The notes beneath the pieces were generated by a model. The model was not told where the DNA came from, did not search any database, and worked only from the letters and a program-made list of their open reading frames with translations. Positions 52,621 through 62,975 of a stretch of DNA of 64,000 nucleotides are shown in pieces. Origin of the DNA: Penelope pileata (taxonomy: Eukaryota; Chordata; Aves; Galliformes; Cracidae); NCBI GenBank assembly GCA_013396635.1, contig WBMW01001574.1, positions 2,182,814-2,246,813 of the forward strand, given 5' to 3'. The first letter of the stretch is position 1. Every line of letters begins with the position of its first letter. The translations under genes were made by a program, and so were the position numbers.

Positions 52621-54982
52621 AAGAATACTGTTCTAGCCAAGAAGAGCAAAGGTTACTTCATATTAAGCAATTAAATAAAGCATGTCTGTAAGAAGTTAAC
52701 TACTGTACACTAATTTTTAATCTGGCAGATATTTTTGGGGGGGGAGGGAGGGGACTGGACTACATCTCAAACTAAATAAAATGTTTCTCTTCTGAGACTG
52801 TGCTTGCTTATTTGCAGTCACTTGTGTATTACATACATATAGAGCGAAGAAATCACCAGTGATACATCATTTACTCAAGCCCCTTCCTTGTTTCCTTTAA
52901 GAATGGTAGCTGCAGGGAGCAAGAGTTGTGCTAAAAAGCTTCTGGCTATTGAGCCATGTTATCTGTCATTTCAAGAGAATCCCTTCAATCAACATAATAA
53001 AATATGTTATCAAAATCCTGTATGATTAATTCGTTGTAATCTATCAAATATGATGGAAGTATTAGGATGGAAAAGTAATGGATTCTTTATATTATTGTTA
53101 TCAGTCACGGCTGTTTCAAGAAGAATGGAGAAACAATTGGGCAGGTTGTATGTTGAACTACATAAATTTACATTACTTGAAGATTTTTCCTTTAGAATTA
53201 ACTAAAGGTTGACTCAGGTAAGAAGGAATTCAATATTAGGAAAATAGAGACGCTTCCTATTTGTAAAAGCAAATCTGTGTGCAGAATTCCAGTCAAATAA
53301 AGAGCACACACTTTCTGAAGCAAAGAAATGTTACAGTACATTGCATAGGACTAACACTGCATACTAAAGAATTACTCCAAGCCTTCAATAAATATTTACT
53401 CTGCTGTTTAATAAAGATTGAATAACCCTTAGAAATTAACAGTCACATGATTGAAATAACATTTCCACAAAGCTACATAGCTCCCACTTGCAGAAAAAGA
53501 CTATTTTAGTAAGATTTTGAAATATCTTCTTTTTCTGGATAACTGAGATGAATGAGAGGACAGAGCTGCAGAATGACTCAGAAACACTGAACTAAAAAAA
53601 GATTATCTTTCCTTACTTCTTTCTTTATATCTGTGATATCAGAATAGCTGCATTTCTGCATTATCTTTGTCCTACCAACTCCTCTTCAGATTTCCAAACT
53701 GAAGCATCTCTGAATTGGCTTACATTGACCATGTAACACCAGAGTCCAGACTGCAGCATATCAATGATCATTTTCAGTCAACTGTTGGCCGTGTTGAGTT
53801 GGGGATACCTCATTTTCAGTCATGCTGCTGGTTTTTAAGCCAGAGAGTTTCCACAAGTGTCAGCTGGTGGCTGGGATATATCAGTGCAGGGTGTGTCTCA
53901 CATCTACAATCTACACCTGCTACCGCGTGTGATCGCAGTGATCTGGGTCCCGTGGGACTGTGTCCCTGGCTGTGTGGATGCTGCTCCTGCCAGCATTACA
54001 GTCACCTTTACCTTCCCTCACTAAGGACCTTAATCTTGTTACTACTTGACAGACATAATTTATCTGAGAGTGATAGCACTGTATTCACACAGCTTCACAC
54101 TCCCATTGCTCTGTGCTTAGATTTCTACAGAGTTTAGTAAATGTGGTTCTTACAATTGTGTTATAAAATGACTTGCATGCTCAAACCCTAGAGGGGAAGA
54201 GGGAGAAATAAGTCTCAGATGACAAGCTTGCTTGGGAGATAATGTGATTAAATAGTCAATGATGATGGAAATGGCTTCACCTCCTTCCCTACAGCACATG
54301 TGCTGTAGTATATGTCCTTATGAGTATTTTACAAAGCTTAATCATATGAAACTGAGGTATCTTTATAAATTCCTTGATAAGTAAGTGATCTGATATTTCG
54401 TTCTTTGCATGTACCTGCAGCAGAGGGCCTTCACTCGCCCAAGAACATGACGAAGCTAAAAACAAGAACTTGATGTAATCTATAAGTAGCTTGCTTTTTT
54501 AAAAAAAAACTTCTTAGGAAGGAAGCACGTAACAGTCTAGAGATATTAACATCTGCTAATCACAGCATGCTGTTGAATTGTTAGTACAAGAAAATTAGAA
54601 AATTATTCTACTAGTTTTGCTTTTATTTCTGATTGGAGTTTGTCTTCATAGTGTCTAAAAAGTGCTAAATGGCTGAAATTCCATTAACTCCCTGAAATAT
54701 ATCAGGAGTACAATTTTTCAAGTAAATATCTCCTTTGTTTCCATTTACTGATATTCAAATCACATCACTGAGTGGTCTTTGGTCTTATGAGCTGGATTCT
54801 TCTCAAATGAAAATAAACTGTAGGCAAATATCTAGGCAAGCTGAATACACTTTGGCTGCTAATGGGCATGCAGTTTGCAGAAATTGCCAAGAATTAACAT
54901 GAAATCACTCAACCTACCCCAACGACCCCAAATTCTTCAGCATATGACCAAGATACATGGACTAATATTTGGTTTAATTATG
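52621..54982. other. Unique non-coding DNA
   Basis: No transposon recognised. The 140-codon frame at 53715-54137 (+) lies in slightly GC-richer DNA but shows no domain. A G-rich run is at 52737-52753. Confidence 0.5.
52737..52753 (+). other. G-rich run with quadruplex potential
   Basis: Eight G, then A, GGG, A, GGGG: enough tracts for an intramolecular G-quadruplex on the + strand. No gene or promoter is evident nearby. Confidence 0.6.
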
Positions 54983-55837
54983 ACATAGAATGGTAGAATC
55001 ACAAAATCATAGAATGGCTCAGGTTGAAAGAGACATTAAAGACCATTTAGTTCAAATTCCCCAGGCATGGGCAGAGATGTCATCCACCAGAGCAGACTGC
55101 CCAGGGCCCCGTTCAATGTGTCCTTGAACATCTCCAGGAATGGGGCATCCATAACTTCTTTGGGCAATCTGTTCCAGCGCCTCATCACTCTCTGAGTAAA
55201 CAATTTATTTCTAACATCTAACTGTCATCTCCCCTCATTTAGTTTAAAGGCATTCTCCTTTGTCCTATCACTATCAGACTGCGTAAAAAGTCAGTCTCTG
55301 TCCTGCTTATAAAGCTTCCCTCATGTACTGGAAGGCCTCAATGAGATCTCCCTGGAGCCTTCTCTTCTCCAACATGAACAAGCCCAGCTCCCTCAACCTT
55401 TCTTCATAAGAGAGGTTATCTAGCCCTCTAACTGTTTGTGGTCCTCTAGATCAGCTCCAACAGCTCTGCATCTTTCTTGGGTTGGGGTCCCAGGCCTGGA
55501 CACAATACTCCAGATGGGACCTTACAAGGGCAGAGCGGAGGAGGACGATCACCTTCCTCACCCTGTTGACCACTCCTCTTTTGATGCAGCCCAGGATGCA
55601 GTTGGCGTTCCAGACTGCAAGGGTATAGTGCTGACTCATATCCACCTTTTCATCCACAGGACTATGAAGTCCTTCTTGGCAGAGCTGCTCTCAAGGAGTT
55701 CTTCTCCCAGCCTGTACTCACATCTGAGATTACCGTGACCCAAGTGCAACACCTTGCACTTGGCCTTGTTGAACCTCATTAGGTTCACATGGGCTCAATT
55801 TTCAAGCCTGTCCAGGTCCCTCTGGATGGTATCTCCC
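54983..55837 (-). mobile_element. CR1 LINE 3' half
   Basis: The 3' end is at 54983 ('acatagaatggtagaatcac', 'atagaatggctcaggttgaa'). The minus strand contains the C-terminal part of ORF2, with [20 protein letters not shown] (55557-55620) and MQSCWS, plus [22 protein letters not shown] sequence near 55745-55800. Frameshifts break every long frame. Sequence style closely follows the copy at 16051, indicating the same subfamily. At about 55837 it is joined to an upstream ORF2 part, skipping most of the RT. Confidence 0.92.
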
Positions 55838-56175
55838 TATTTATTTATCACTTTTCCATCTTAATACTTCTATTTTTCCATCTGCACCTTGTCTTTCCAG
55901 ATTCCCTCTCTGCATGTGTGGATGGCATCCTTGTGTTCTTCCTAGGCCACCTGTCCCTAGTTTCACTGCCTGCACGTTTCCTTCTTTTCCCTTTGTTTGA
56001 CTGGTAGGTCCTTGCTCAGCCTTATTGGTTTCCCTGCCTCCTCTGCTTGATTTCTTATGCTGTTTTCTTCTTTACCTCTGGTTGTTCTGTCCAATACCTG
56101 GACCAGGAAGTTATCCTCAATGGACTCTGGGAGTCTTCCGGTTTGCTTGTATGTCACTGTGCTGTTTTCTCAGCA
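55838..56175 (-). mobile_element. CR1 endonuclease end and linker fragment
   Basis: On the minus strand the sequence reads RLPESIEDNFLVQVLD near 56075-56135, matching the end of the CR1 endonuclease ('FLESIDDNFL-QV'). After a degraded stretch it gives LSKDLPVKQREKKE and then CREGIWKDKVQMEK near 55855-55900, matching the linker between endonuclease and RT. It sits directly upstream of the 54983-55837 piece in the same orientation, with about 1 kb of ORF2 missing between them. One internally deleted insertion is the simplest reading; two adjacent insertions are possible. Confidence 0.78.
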
Positions 56176-58020
56176 CCTAAAGGGATTTTGAGAGTTTTAA
56201 ATCTTGATTATGTCTCTTCTGCTTAGTAAAATCAAAATAAATTGACACTATGTTAAAATGTTAGGAGATGCATAAAAATTACACTTCTCAAACAAGTATC
56301 TATTAAAGATGCTTATGCAGTCTACAGAAATGCAGTCTATTTTAACTTCAGTTTATGAAACATTTTCATAGGATGCTCATAAACCTAAGTTCACTATTTT
56401 TCTATGGTTCATAAATTATGTTTCTTCATTGGCGCCAGTGAATTATGAAAGACACTATAAACCATGGAGCGAGACATTACCTGATTTATAACTCCGATCC
56501 TAGCTGCAAGATTGCTTACTATCATTGTAACTTAAAATGATACTTTATTGTCTCAGCCTGTCTTATCGTTGCAACACAAAATCATGAACTACTAATTAAC
56601 TGAAACATCAAGGCAGAATCAAAATACAGGTGAAGAACATTAAAAAATAGTTTAACACATTGCTATAACCCTCTGATAAATAAGGCCTTTGTAAATAAGT
56701 CTTTCAGATATATAGTTCATTTATGAAATGAGCCACCTTAGTTTTTGTGGGATCTGCCTATTTGGGCTTAGGAGACTGATGGTTTTCTATACAAGAAATC
56801 CAGTTTAGTTAGTCACTTTTGCAGGGGTAGATCTCAGATGAGGAATGTCACACAAGAGAGGAAGCCCGAAAAAATGATGTTGGATCCATTTAGGAACTGT
56901 GGAATTCATGAAGAAAAATCACACTAGAAGCCAAGATGAATATATGCTGTTTTCCTTTGATTGCAGTTTATTGCATTGTGATAACTTAAAAAAAAAAAAA
57001 AGCAAATTGTAAAAAGACACGATTGCAATTTATTACAAATCACAAAATGATTTTGTGACAACGGGTTAAATAAAGTCCTGTCAGAGTCATCTGAGCTAAA
57101 AACAATGGCAATTCCTCCTTAAACAGAAATATATGATCCTGGGAAAAGTCAGCTAGGTGACTGCTCTGTGATCTTTAGCTGAACATGCAAAAATGCTAAC
57201 AGTGCCCTTTCTACTTCTGCAGACCCTCAAATACAAGAGCTTTACCCCTTTTGACCCAAAAGGAGGAAGTAGTATGTGGAGTGCCAGAAGCTCAGTAAGG
57301 CACTGTTTTGAGACCTAGTCAATTAAGGGCTTTAAATGTCAAAACCAGTATTTTTAACCCAATCTACAAAATTAGTCAGTGAAAAGAGCAAGCAAAGTTA
57401 CTAATATCCAGTTGCATAGAGTAAATAAGATCTGCTTCTTAAAAAAAAACTTTTATTCTACTTTTCAATGCTAAAAAAAAGCAGAGCTCGTGTAGTAAAA
57501 AGTCCTGCTGAAAACAAGGGAATCAGTGTGCACCGGCACATTTCATTTTAGAATATAAGTGAGATTTTAAAAAAGTTAATATTTCTGAAAAACTGGGTAT
57601 TTTCAGTAACATTTTCATGGAACAAGAATCTCATTTGAAAATGCACTCCTAGTGACAATGTCAATTAAATGAATTCATACTTTCTATTCTTTAGACTTTC
57701 TGGTCTTTAAACTCGCTATAACTCTTAGAAGTCTTCTTTTTAGCTGCTGGTTGTTTCTAGACAAATCCCGGCCTCACAATGGTAGTGGCAACACTTGTCC
57801 ACGTTTTGTCTTTCAAAGTTTGTTGCATGCAAATGCAAAAGGATATTTAATGGTGTTCACAGAAGGCAACGTGAAAAACCTCAAATCATATGTGAGAAAC
57901 AGAGTTAAGTAATTGCTCCTTTCTCTATTTTTGGCACACTTTAAAGGAGTCATTTTTCTTGATTTATTCTTCAGTAGTCTGAAAACTCCCAGCCACGGTA
58001 TGGTTTCACTTCTTTGACAG

Positions 58021-58211
58021 TGAGCTTGGAAAATGACATGCATAACATTCAGATCAGGAGACCAAATGACACAGCAAGTACTCCTACAGCTTTGACCTTC
58101 AACTCCTTTTCCACACCGACTCACACACTACATTACCCATCAGAAAGCAGAAAGCACTTCACTGACAAAAGCTGCTTTTCACATACAGTCAAAGTGGCGA
58201 AACAATCTTAG
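58021..58211 (+). other. Candidate 191-bp exon, probably non-coding
   Basis: A decent acceptor ('ggtttcacttctttgacag') and a very strong donor (CTTAG/gtaagag) bracket 191 bp. Only one frame is open; it reads through SLENDMHNIQIRRPND and stops with TAG exactly at the donor, so it does not continue as internal coding sequence. It could be a lncRNA exon or a chance pairing. No transcript evidence can be seen in DNA alone. Confidence 0.2.
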
Positions 58212-58397
58212 GTAAGAGGACACTTTCTTCACTCACTATGATGACTGCCAAAGAAAAATGACCAAAAAAAGGGAACAATTTCTCAGGAAGTACCTAATTT
58301 TTGATACAGTTCTATTTTCTGCCTGATTTGATGGGAGATAGAAAAGTGGCAAATTTAAAAGCAAACTTGAAAATAATTATGACATTGGTTTGCTTAC

Positions 58398-58469
58398 CAG
58401 TTAGATCATCAGCAAATGACCTAATATACTCCCACAGACTTCCTACAGTTTGATATTGCATGAAAAGAC
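58398..58469 (-). other. Candidate 72-bp internal exon, gene unknown
   Basis: On the minus strand 'cacattttaacacacag' precedes 72 bp ending in a good donor (AACTG/gtaagc). Only one frame is open, entering and leaving in phase 1, and reads FMQYQTVGSLWEYIRSFADD. The composition is more protein-like than most chance frames here, and its phase matches the candidates at 20276 and 10766 downstream on the same strand. I cannot name the protein. The acceptor tract is only moderate, so confidence is limited. Confidence 0.3.
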
Positions 58470-61136
58470 CTGTGTGTTAAAATGTGCGTCTCTCTATGCA
58501 GCACAGGTCTCCATAATATGATGAGTTATGACAAATTTGAAAAAGTCTTTTGTGCTTCTGCTAAAATCTATGTTCCTATATTTCAAGTATCTGCTAACAC
58601 AAGTGCCTCATAAGTCACATTGCTAACTTAGGAAAGGCACTAGTACTCTAGTGACAGAAATTGTACCCCTAATTCTGTCCTTTTCTGGCTCTCCATTTTT
58701 AAAGCATTGCTGATTTACTGCCTGATCCATATTAAAGGGAAAGAAATCACTTAAGCAAACACAATTAACTCTTTTTTATTGCAAGAATGAAAGACTGTGT
58801 CAAATCCACAATTAGTTTTAATTTAAAGTGGACACAGACCCACTGATCTCAGATTAACAACTGCTAAACAGGTATCACACACTGTTTTACAGGCTCAGCT
58901 TCCAAAGATATTGTTCAGGCCAGACTCTGATGCTAGTTATTCTGCCACAAAGTGATGATAATTCAGGATGCTATCCCACCTATTTTCTTTCATTCAAATT
59001 AATTTAAAAATCCAGTATATATAAACAGAGCTGAATGCTAATCACCAATTGTAGAGACAGCTTCTAAAGCTCAAACTCAGTTCTTTCTTGTTCAGGGAAC
59101 ATTAACTGAACAAAATATGAGTAAAGAACCTTGGGGTTTATATAAAAAAGAGTAAAGATCAAAGGTGTTGTTAGCAGGAGATGCACATATAGTCTCTGTC
59201 TGAGGCTTGTTTCTCACTGTCACCTACCACAAGGTGCCATCCCAGCATCTGGCCAGAGGAACAGAAACAAACTTGGGGCATGAGAGATGACTTTCACTTG
59301 TACTGTCTGTACCACTGCTTGGCAAACCACCCCTGAGCAAATAAGTGGAGAAATTTTATGAGGAAAAGGACAACTTTAGCTGGTAGAGTCTAGTGCTGGT
59401 TCAAGATGATCTTCAGTGCAGAGAAGGTGAAAGCAGTACAGGAAGAAATCTTTATCTTACACTGTCACTTAGTACCAAAACCCTCAACAAACTAATGGAC
59501 TCGGAGGGAATATTTCATAATGTGGTGATACATACATTCCATAAAACAAAGCAAGCTATTAACCCACATTTGCCCTCTAAACTCTCCATAATTAAAACAC
59601 ATTATCTTGGAATGAAGTGATCATCACCAACAACACAGGAGAGCGTGTGACAGAGGCCTCTGTAAATTCCATTAAGTTATGGCATCTTCTGCATCTGGAG
59701 TTTCATTGAGGGGAATATTTCTCAATCATTATATTTTTCTGTATTTTGCCAATGAATATTGGTGAGTCTTTTCCAGGAGGCTGTCAGGCAGCTTCAGGAA
59801 GCTGGAAAAAAAAGGGAAAATAAAGTCTAAGCAATTTCTCACTTTCCCTTTGTATATCCAGGAATGGCTTTTCCTTGCAGTCAGTTATGTGTTTATTTTT
59901 ATTTCTTTCACCTTCTTCTAAAAAAACTTCTCCATTGAGATCCAAAAGCTCTAACTTCAGTCAGTTAATGCCTCATTATACACTGGAGAAAGTGTATTGC
60001 ATGTAGTCTCCACTATACTCCGTGGGCTGTTTGTTTCTGGGAGTGAAAGATGAGGCAGAAAGCCACAGATGAAATCCTGGACCCATTAAAGCCAAGAGGA
60101 GCTTTGCCATTGACTTGTATGGGGTCACAATTTTGCCCTGAGTCTTTTATTTCCATCTTGTACAACGTCAGGCAGCCTGTCAAAGCTGATATCTAGTTGA
60201 TTCATTAGGCTGACATGATCAGATACAAATTCACCAAATCTAAACTGTTGGGATCTGCACAGACTTTAGACCAGAGAAAACAGCCAATTTTAACAAAAAC
60301 ATTCATGTTTATGAAACTATGCAAATCACTTCTAGTAGAAGTACACGTCGAGAATGCACCTAACAGTTTTATAGCCAATTCAGTTTTGCAAAATAATATA
60401 AAGTAAGCTGAGCTGACAAATTGTGAGCTATGAAACCTAATTGCTTTCATAGAAATTCTTCACAATGCAGCCATCATTATTACACTGTCCTTGCCTTGAA
60501 TTTATAACAAAGCAACATAAGCACGCACAAGTAATAGGAACAGTAATATCTGCAAAGGTTTGGAAACTGTGAACATTATGTCAGAACATCTGTGCATCTT
60601 GTTTGAACATAGAAATTAATTACCTGGAATTGACTGATAAAGCAAGGGCAGTTTTCAGATCCTTTGTTCAACATAATATACCATTGTAATGAATACTTAA
60701 GCTCAACATGTTTTACACAGTTTCCATATCCTTTGAAATTTTTACCACAACATCTCAGAAGACACAAAGTTGCTTGTTTTCCAAACAACAAAATAACTGT
60801 TATCCTCTTTGGAGGATAACAGATCTAACTACTGTAAGTGATATCAGCAACAACAACTCCATCCTGAAGAAACTATAAGAGCAGGGGAATCTTTAAAGTC
60901 TGAAGATTTCAAGTAGTGCTATATTTTAGCATTTTAATCTACCTCCTGTTTTACCACTCCGACTGACAAAGATAAAAACAGGCGTTCACCAAAACCAACA
61001 TTTGACGGAACAGCTCTGAAGAAAGGCTAAATTTTTCAGGTTGTAACAGTGTAGGACTTTCGAATGAAGCTGCAAATTTCAGTAAAGGTATAAGGGAAAT
61101 ATGAGGTCATGGCCTGAATTAGTGATTGAGCAGCTG

Positions 61137-61365
61137 GTGAAGGGTGGTGGCTGGCCTAAGGAACACCTGTATCCCCTCCCCCCCCCATGTGACCAAGAGG
61201 GGTGAACCCAGGGTGGGACTACCCTGGGCTATTTAAGAGCAAGCCACTGAGGGGAAAAGATCTCTTGTGTGGGACCTTGCTGTTCCTCATCTTGGTGGGA
61301 GATTGCTGTTGTGTAAGTTAAAGTCTTTTGTTTACAATCATTAAACCTTTTAATACTTTACCTGG
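61137..61365 (+). repeat. Promoter/LTR-like direct repeat, copy A
   Basis: About 230 bp with a core shared with copy B: a C-rich run and 'atgtgacca', the inverted repeat 'cccagggt...accctggg' (61207-61228), a TATA-like 'tatttaag' (61230-61237), 'agccactgagggga', G/T-rich leader, polyadenylation-type 'attaaa' (61340-61345) and 'actttacctgg'. The order promoter, leader, poly-A signal is that of an LTR. No clear TG/CA ends or target duplication were found, so the family is unassigned. Confidence 0.65.
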
Positions 61366-61928
61366 GATTGCTTCTGTGATTGCACCACAAAAGGCAAGGT
61401 AAAACTTCGCCAAATATGTAGCCTCCATAAGCCACAGGACATTGTACTGTTGGATAAAGCTGCAAAGCCTGAGGTGAGTCAGGGTTTGAAATGGGGAGGG
61501 TCTGTGAGGTTTAGGACTACTGCCAGTAAATCCACGCAATGTTGAAAGACTAAAAGCCTGAGCATGCTCATGTTTATTAAGCATGAGTAATTGACTTCCA
61601 ACAAGTGGAGCTGCATGAACGAAGAAGTAATGCAACAGTGAATAATCTCTATATAACATGAGGAAAACTGCTTGTATAGAGAATAATAACTCCGTCCCCC
61701 CTCCCCCCGCTGATCGTGCCTGTATTTTTAGTGCTGAACTTGGACTGAACCTCTCAAGGTTACAAAACTTCCCAGTATCTTATGTGCATGCTTCTATGTT
61801 TTGTGCTTCTGGCCTGAGAGCACAAATAATCATGTCCAACATACAGCCTAGGACAACTAGCAAAGCAGCCCACTCCCAGCCACCACATCATCGTGGTGGC
61901 AGCTCTTCCACATCCATCACTCAGTGAC
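61366..61928. other. Spacer between the two LTR-like repeats
   Basis: 563 bp with no retroviral coding domain. A strong splice-donor-like site (CCTGAG/gtgagt) lies at 61471-61474, about 110 bp after copy A. C-rich runs occur at 61695-61710. The frame 61658-61927 (+) is not recognised. Confidence 0.5.
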
Positions 61929-62181
61929 AGCTGGCCTGGGGAGCACAGGCAAACTGTTTGCACCTGCCCCCCTCCCTCATGTGACCAGAAGGAGTGGATC
62001 CAGGGTGGGGCTGCCCTGGGCTCATTTAAGAGCCAGCCCCTGAGGGGATTGCATTCCTCGTGGGAATTGGCTGCTGCTTAGGGAATTGTTGTTGTCTTGG
62101 TGGGGGAAATTGTTGTCATGTGAGTCTAAAACTTCTGTTACTCCTGTTCATGACTATTAAACCCTCAAATACTTTACCTGG
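61929..62181 (+). repeat. Promoter/LTR-like direct repeat, copy B
   Basis: Shares with copy A 'gctggcct', the C-rich run, 'atgtgacca', 'ccagggtggggctgccctgg', 'catttaagagcc', 'ccctgagggga', the G/T-rich leader, 'attaaa' (62156-62161) and 'actttacctgg', in the same order and direction. Homology to A stops at 62181, immediately before the hAT-related coding sequence. Confidence 0.65.
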
Positions 62182-62975
62182 CATCACTAAAAATTTATCT
62201 GAAGTGATTTCACTGTTTAATTTGTATGACAAAGGTGAAAATCAACTTATCTGTGCTATGTTTCAAACAACAAGAGTTCAAAATGAAATTTAAATTATGG
62301 CAAGCTCAAGTTATGGCAAATAATTTTATGCTTTCTGATACGTGGACTAAACATAGTTTTGTGAACAGTAAAAAATATGTAGCTTTACTTTTTGAGAATA
62401 GGAATTGAGAATAGGCTTCAAGATTATTGAAAAAATCATCAACATTTTAGTGAACTTGTGAATTTATTGGTATATTTTCAATTGACCTAAATTCGTTACC
62501 TGGGAGTTGTCAGATGAAATGTATGCAGTTGCAATCAGTTATTCAATGCAAAGAAAAATTTGATCATGTCTTCTTGTTAGACTTCTATAAGACCTATCTT
62601 ACCAGAGAAAATTCCTTGCTTCGCAATCATGCCTTATTCACGTTATTGCTTTTTGGCAGTATGTACATTTGTGAACAACTATTTTCAAGGGTGAAGTATA
62701 GGAAGAGTAAAATTTCATCAAAAATCTCTAATAAACACCTCGAGAACTCACTAAGAATTACAATCACTTCAATCAGACCAGATAGATGCATTAGTTTCGT
62801 AAAAACAAGACCTAATATTATGTTTTTGTTGCTTGCTTTTTTTTAATAAAAAAATTTTTTAAAGAAGGATTTTTGTTACTTATATACATTAACTATATTA
62901 TATATTTTATGTGGCCCTAGACAATTTCTCTTCAGTCAATATGGCCTAGGCAAGTCAAAATGTTGGACTGCCATG
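62182..62975 (+). mobile_element. hAT (Charlie-type) transposase remnant with 3' terminus
   Basis: The C-terminal half of a hAT transposase is visible. First comes EVISLFNLYDKGENQL (about 62198-62245), then after a frameshift KFKLWQAQVMANNF (62284-62330) and KYVALLFE. A cluster of four in-frame stops follows (62406-62460). It then reopens at 62514 with CKEKFDHVFLLDFYKTYLT and the hAT dimerisation signature SMYICEQLFSRVKYRKSK followed by HLENSLRI (62650-62755). The same domain is found in domesticated GTF2IRD2- and ZBED-like proteins. The 3' end, 'gtggccctagacaatttctc' then 'ggcaagtcaaaatgttgga', resembles the Charlie terminal inverted repeat, ending near 62975. The catalytic N-terminal half, the zinc finger and the 5' terminus are not found. 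Confidence 0.85.

Larger units (their letters stand above)
56176..61136. other. Unique non-coding DNA with two exon-like segments
   Basis: No transposon recognised over 5 kb. A-runs occur at 56988-57001. Exon-like segments at 58021-58211 (+) and 58398-58469 (-) are listed separately. Confidence 0.5.

Noticed and set aside
53715..54137. 140-codon frame in slightly GC-richer DNA
   Set aside because: No recognisable motif or initiation context. I could not link it to any family.
61137..62975. Complete LTR retrotransposon between the two direct repeats
   Set aside because: The 563-bp interior has no gag, protease or RT motif, no convincing primer-binding site or polypurine tract, and no target duplication was found; kept only as LTR-like repeats.
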